Shown in pieces: positions 11,555-14,920 of a stretch of DNA of 14,920 nt (position 1 is the stretch's first letter; the number at the start of each line of letters is the position of its first letter). The stretch spans positions 1 to 14,920 of the forward strand of contig CAYWXV010000062.1 in NCBI GenBank assembly GCA_964462535.1, read 5' to 3'. The notes beneath the pieces are model-generated. The model did no database searches, was not told where the DNA came from, and saw only the letters and a program-made list of their open reading frames with translations. The translations under genes were made by a program, and so were the position numbers. The DNA comes from CAYWXV01 sp964462535. Lineage in GTDB: Bacteria > Bacteroidota > Ignavibacteria > OLB7.

Positions 11555-14017
11555 CTACCGGGATCTCGTCCCCCGCTGACTGATCCACTGTTGGAGTTCC
11601 TCCAGGCACCTGTTACTCCCCTGAACCAGTCGCTCCGACGCCCGATCGTCCAGGTCGATCCACGAATAGCGGTACGTGGCCCCGTTGTCGCCCCCCTCCC
11701 CCGTCACAACGTGATCGAAGTTCTCGGGAAGGTCATCCGGAGCGCGCCCGGCGAAATAGTGCTGTTCTTCTGTTCGCCATCTGACGACAGCGAGTGATTC
11801 CAATTCTCCATGAGGGGCGAGTCCGGACTCTTCATAGAGCTCCCGTAGGGCGCCATCGAGCGGACGTTCGCCGTCGTCGACCTTGCCCCTCGGAACCTCG
11901 AATCCGGGTTCCTCAGGGCTCTCCAGCGCTAGCAATGCGGGAACGTCTCGGTCCATCCGGACGAGATAGACGAACGCCTTTACCGTCGTCTCCTCCCGAT
12001 CTCCGGTGGAACCACCCTCTACCAGGACTGCCACCGCATCGTGCGCGTTCCGATCGCCGACGATGGCCAGAATGTCCCCCGTATTCAGGAGGGTCTCCCC
12101 GTCGGGGACCAACGTCCGCTGGCCCCTTCGGATCGTCGCGATCACGCACTTCTGCGGCCACGACACATCTCGTATGCGACGACCGATGATCGGGCTCCCT
12201 CGGCGCAACGTGATGTCCTCGACATAGACGTCGGACAACGTGTCCAATCGCTCCTTCCTTTCCCGGTGACGTCGTTCCGCGCGACGTCCCAACGCGACAT
12301 CATACGCACGGATGACGTCGCTCCGGCGAACAAGTCCGAGCAGTACTCCCTCGTCCTCCCTGCTGACGACCGGCAATCGCCCGACATCTCGCACCGACAT
12401 TCTTCTCAGAGCCAATGCAAGTGATTCGTCGGGGTATGTCAACAGGAGGTCGCGTGTACAGATGGAACCGACGGTCTCCTCCCCCGTGAGGTCCTCACCA
12501 CCTGCGCGTTCCACATCGTGCAGGGTGATCATCCCGACCAGACGCCCTTCATCGTTGACGACCGGGAGTCCGTGCATTCCCGTTCGGGCCATTCGCTCCG
12601 TCGCAGTCACAACACTCTCCCTTTCCTTCACCGTCATGACCGACGTCTGCATAGCCTCGCCAACCTTCACCCCCTCCATTACCTCGATGTCACGTCCCTG
12701 ATCGATCCTGATTCCCTTACGAGACAGAACACGTGTGTAGATCGACTCTTTCGAGAACCGTTGTGAAACGTAGAGGGCAACGGCCACAGCAAACATCAAC
12801 GGGAGGATGATTCTGTAGTCGTTCGTCATTTCAAACAACAACAGAATCGCGGTCAACGGCGCATGAACGGAGCCGGCAAGGACGGCGGCCATGCCGACCA
12901 TCGCAAACGCGGGGGGGAAGATATCTATGCTCGGAAAGAGGTGATCGATGAGCATACCGTACGCTCCGCCAAGGACGGCGCCAAGAAACAGCGAGGGGGC
13001 GAAGACACCCCCTGGATGCCCGGAGCCGATGCAAATCGGAGTAAGAACCAGCTTGGCGACGAGAAGAGCCACGAGCGTCAGCATCGGAATCGAGGTTCCA
13101 TTCAGCACCCGCTCGATCGTAACATATCCGACCCCCATGACCTGCGGGAAAAGGAGCGCGACCAGACCGACCGCGGCACCGGCAATTGCCGGCGTAGTCC
13201 AGCGAGGAAGCGTGAGTTCGCGGAAGAAGTGATGGCTCCGATCGACCAGAGAGGAGTAGAGGGCGGCAATCGGCCCGGCAAGAAGCCCGAGAACCAGGTA
13301 GAACGGAAGTTCTATTACAGAACCGAACGAGTAATCAGGGACGGAGAATGCTGGTTGCGCGCCGCTGACCGCCTGCGTGAACACGGCTGAGACGACAGCG
13401 GAAAGAACAACAACGCCGAGCGCGTTTCCACCGATCTGTCCCAGAACGATCTCCATGGCAAAGAAGACCCCGGCGATAGGTGCATTGAAGGCGGCGGAGA
13501 TGCCGGCGGCAACGCCAGCCGCCACAAGCACTCTGACCCGCTTATCTGAGAGACGAAACCATTGGCCGAACATCGAACCAAAGCCGGCACCGAGTTGCAC
13601 GGATGGATCTTCCGGACCGACGGAGGCGCCGCTGCCGATAGAGGCGGCAGCCGCGAGGGTTTTCGGCGGGATACGCCAGTACCGAAGGCGACCTCCTGAG
13701 AGGGTGACGGCCTCAATCACACCCGGCACGCCACTCCGTCGCTCAGGTCCGACGACATACTGCATGATCAGCCCGACCACCACGCCCCCCAGAACCGGTA
13801 TGAGGGCGATTGTCCAGTCGGCGCCGCCCAGAAGGCCTTTCACATCGCCGAACCAGAAACCCTCAAACCAGTGAATGACTTCCTTGAAGAACCAGATTCC
13901 AGCACCGGCACTCACACCAACGACTACCGCGGCAATTCCGAGCACGACCGATTCGCTCGGCTGAAGACGGTCGAGGAGTTGCGAGACAATAGTGGCGGTA
14001 CGTGCGCGAAGAGTCAT
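11555..14017 (-). CDS. ClC chloride channel/transporter - CBS pair - RCK_C - NUDIX fusion
   Basis: An 820-residue membrane protein with four modules. Residues about 20-435 are a ClC anion channel/exchanger: central Ser in RSGVPG (S95), external gating glutamate E136 in GPEDP (134-138, in place of GREGP), GGVFAPS (336-342), and pore tyrosine Y427 in SIYTRVL. The internal proton glutamate of ClC-ec1 aligns with I190 after E189, as in channel-type ClCs. Residues about 453-573 are two CBS domains, likely adenine-nucleotide sensors. After a charged linker, about 597-666 is an RCK_C (TrkA_C) ligand-binding domain (VEDITLRRGSPIIGRRIRD; LLNTGDILAIVGD). Residues about 678-812 are a NUDIX domain with an intact box from G711 (E717, R725-E726, E729-E730, G732-L733). 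It overlaps the racemase gene by 4 bases. The ends and frame are continuous, so this is one protein. The NUDIX fusion is unusual; its substrate or ligand is unknown. Confidence 0.93.
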   Translation of the reverse strand: MTLRARTATIVSQLLDRLQPSESVVLGIAAVVVGVSAGAGIWFFKEVIHWFEGFWFGDVKGLLGGADWTIALIPVLGGVVVGLIMQYVVGPERRSGVPGVIEAVTLSGGRLRYWRIPPKTLAAAASIGSGASVGPEDPSVQLGAGFGSMFGQWFRLSDKRVRVLVAAGVAAGISAAFNAPIAGVFFAMEIVLGQIGGNALGVVVLSAVVSAVFTQAVSGAQPAFSVPDYSFGSVIELPFYLVLGLLAGPIAALYSSLVDRSHHFFRELTLPRWTTPAIAGAAVGLVALLFPQVMGVGYVTIERVLNGTSIPMLTLVALLVAKLVLTPICIGSGHPGGVFAPSLFLGAVLGGAYGMLIDHLFPSIDIFPPAFAMVGMAAVLAGSVHAPLTAILLLFEMTNDYRIILPLMFAVAVALYVSQRFSKESIYTRVLSRKGIRIDQGRDIEVMEGVKVGEAMQTSVMTVKERESVVTATERMARTGMHGLPVVNDEGRLVGMITLHDVERAGGEDLTGEETVGSICTRDLLLTYPDESLALALRRMSVRDVGRLPVVSREDEGVLLGLVRRSDVIRAYDVALGRRAERRHRERKERLDTLSDVYVEDITLRRGSPIIGRRIRDVSWPQKCVIATIRRGQRTLVPDGETLLNTGDILAIVGDRNAHDAVAVLVEGGSTGDREETTVKAFVYLVRMDRDVPALLALESPEEPGFEVPRGKVDDGERPLDGALRELYEESGLAPHGELESLAVVRWRTEEQHYFAGRAPDDLPENFDHVVTGEGGDNGATYRYSWIDLDDRASERLVQGSNRCLEELQQWISQRGTRSR

Positions 14018-14871
14018 TGTCGTCCCGGGAGAGCCGCTCTGGACAGGGCTTTGCTTGGAGGCGACGAAGATACGAGTCCCTGAAGGAGGATCCGATCGAT
14101 TGGACCGATTGAAACGGAGAAGGCGGCTCGTGCGGAGGTTCTCATCTGCTCTGGATCCCCCGTCGTGACGAATCGATCTTCACCGGGCAGATCGTGTCGT
14201 CCGGGGAGGCTCCATCCCACTGTTGTCTGCGAAAGCAGCTCCGGGACGGGATCGATCAACACGGTTGAGGGGACCATCGATTGAATGAGAGACTGGATTG
14301 CCACGTAGTGCGTGCAGGCTAACAGAAGCGTGTCGACGTTGCGGAGGGGTGATACGATGCGGGCAACTTCCTCAATCAAACGCTCCGATCCAAGGTCTCC
14401 CTGTTCTATCATGCCAGAAAGTGGCTGGGCGATACGTTGGCGGACTGAGCCGACATGGGGAAGAAGGAGTCGGCGGTAGATACCGGAGCGAATTGTACGC
14501 GCACCGCCAATGACACCCACGCGCTCTCCGTTTGCCGCCACTACACTCCGCACAGCCGGCTCGATCACGCCGACGACCTCGACCCTCGCTCCCACTCCCG
14601 ACTCAACAACCGACGTTCCCATTAGCGCGGTGCTGGCCGCATTACATGCGACAACCACCCGATCCACCCCCTCACCGTAGAAATACTCGAGCACCTTGTC
14701 GAGTCGTTGACGCAGTTCCGCGCGTGGGAGCCTGCCATACGGTATCGCACCTGAATCCGAGAAGTAGAGGATCGGCACGGCGGGATGCAGCTCCTTCAAC
14801 GCTCGATAGAAGCCGAGCCCTCCGATCCCCCAGTCGAGTATGCCGATAGTGCGAGGCGTATTCAATTCCAC
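14014..14871 (-). CDS. Glutamate racemase family protein (MurI-like, divergent)
   Basis: A 285-residue Asp/Glu racemase-family protein, probably making D-glutamate for peptidoglycan. Both catalytic cysteines are present: C76 in VVACNAAS and C186 in LLLACTHYV. E156, H188 and the IPYGRLPR segment (43-50) also fit MurI. It departs from the textbook signature: the N-terminal D-S-G is D13-W14-G15, and the GDTARxPYG stretch is SDSGAIPYG. Substitution of the substrate-site Ser by Trp is notable and could mean altered substrate choice. The start is GTG at 14871, with only a weak GGA upstream; the remaining 49 bases to the window edge show nothing decisive. The 3' end overlaps the ClC fusion start by 4 bases (ATGA), implying translational coupling. 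A non-MurI racemase is the alternative. Confidence 0.85.
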   Translation of the reverse strand: MELNTPRTIGILDWGIGGLGFYRALKELHPAVPILYFSDSGAIPYGRLPRAELRQRLDKVLEYFYGEGVDRVVVACNAASTALMGTSVVESGVGARVEVVGVIEPAVRSVVAANGERVGVIGGARTIRSGIYRRLLLPHVGSVRQRIAQPLSGMIEQGDLGSERLIEEVARIVSPLRNVDTLLLACTHYVAIQSLIQSMVPSTVLIDPVPELLSQTTVGWSLPGRHDLPGEDRFVTTGDPEQMRTSARAAFSVSIGPIDRILLQGLVSSSPPSKALSRAALPGRQ

Positions 14872-14920
14872 AGATCCATAGTCGAAAGCGCGCGGTCAAA
14901 GATCCTACCGCCCGTCACCC

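Overview
The window looks like chromosomal DNA from a fairly GC-rich bacterium of the Fibrobacteres-Chlorobi-Bacteroidetes (FCB) type. Three things suggest this. A secreted protein at 2474-3391 ends in a type IX secretion (T9SS) type A-like sorting domain. One AT-rich stretch carries a perfect TAnnTTTG element, the FCB -7 promoter box. Many genes lack an obvious Shine-Dalgarno sequence. The lineage is inferred; no rRNA or tRNA gene is present. No insertion sequence, CRISPR array or phage gene was seen.

Left part (55-6994, all minus strand). Transcription would run from a stand-alone MprF-type aminoacyl-lipid synthase domain protein (5792-6994) into a lower meta-cleavage pathway. The pathway genes are a RidA-fold 2-aminomuconate deaminase (5299-5718), 2-oxopent-4-enoate hydratase (4362-5153), acetylating acetaldehyde dehydrogenase (3421-4341) and, after an interruption, 4-hydroxy-2-oxovalerate aldolase (55-1059). 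Together they fit the late steps of 2-aminomuconate (kynurenine / 3-hydroxyanthranilate / nitrobenzoate type) catabolism to pyruvate and acetyl-CoA. The 4-oxalocrotonate decarboxylase needed between deaminase and hydratase is not in the window. Three tightly packed genes that look unrelated (T9SS-exported protein, family-2-like glycosyltransferase, NUDIX hydrolase) sit between dehydrogenase and aldolase. The aldolase stop codon lies inside the first unit of a degenerate 7-bp tandem repeat that runs off the window edge.

Middle (7116-8570, plus strand). A three-domain persulfide dioxygenase / pseudo-rhodanese / rhodanese protein like CstB is divergent from the left block. A strong 12-bp hairpin terminator and further inverted repeats fill the 324-base convergent gap after it.

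Right part (8895-14871, minus strand). Three tandem paralogous lipoprotein genes (8895-9440, 9613-10344, 10613-11215) each have a signal peptide ending in Cys, a divergent low-complexity linker and a conserved domain of about 120 residues related to the 'TQGYWKNH' motif. Each has a strong Shine-Dalgarno sequence and is followed by an inverted repeat. Upstream, a glutamate-racemase-family gene (14014-14871) overlaps by 4 bases an 820-residue protein (11555-14017). That protein joins a ClC chloride channel/transporter, a CBS pair, an RCK_C (TrkA_C) domain and a C-terminal NUDIX domain with an intact catalytic box. This four-module fusion is the most striking item in the window, followed by the lipoprotein triplet.
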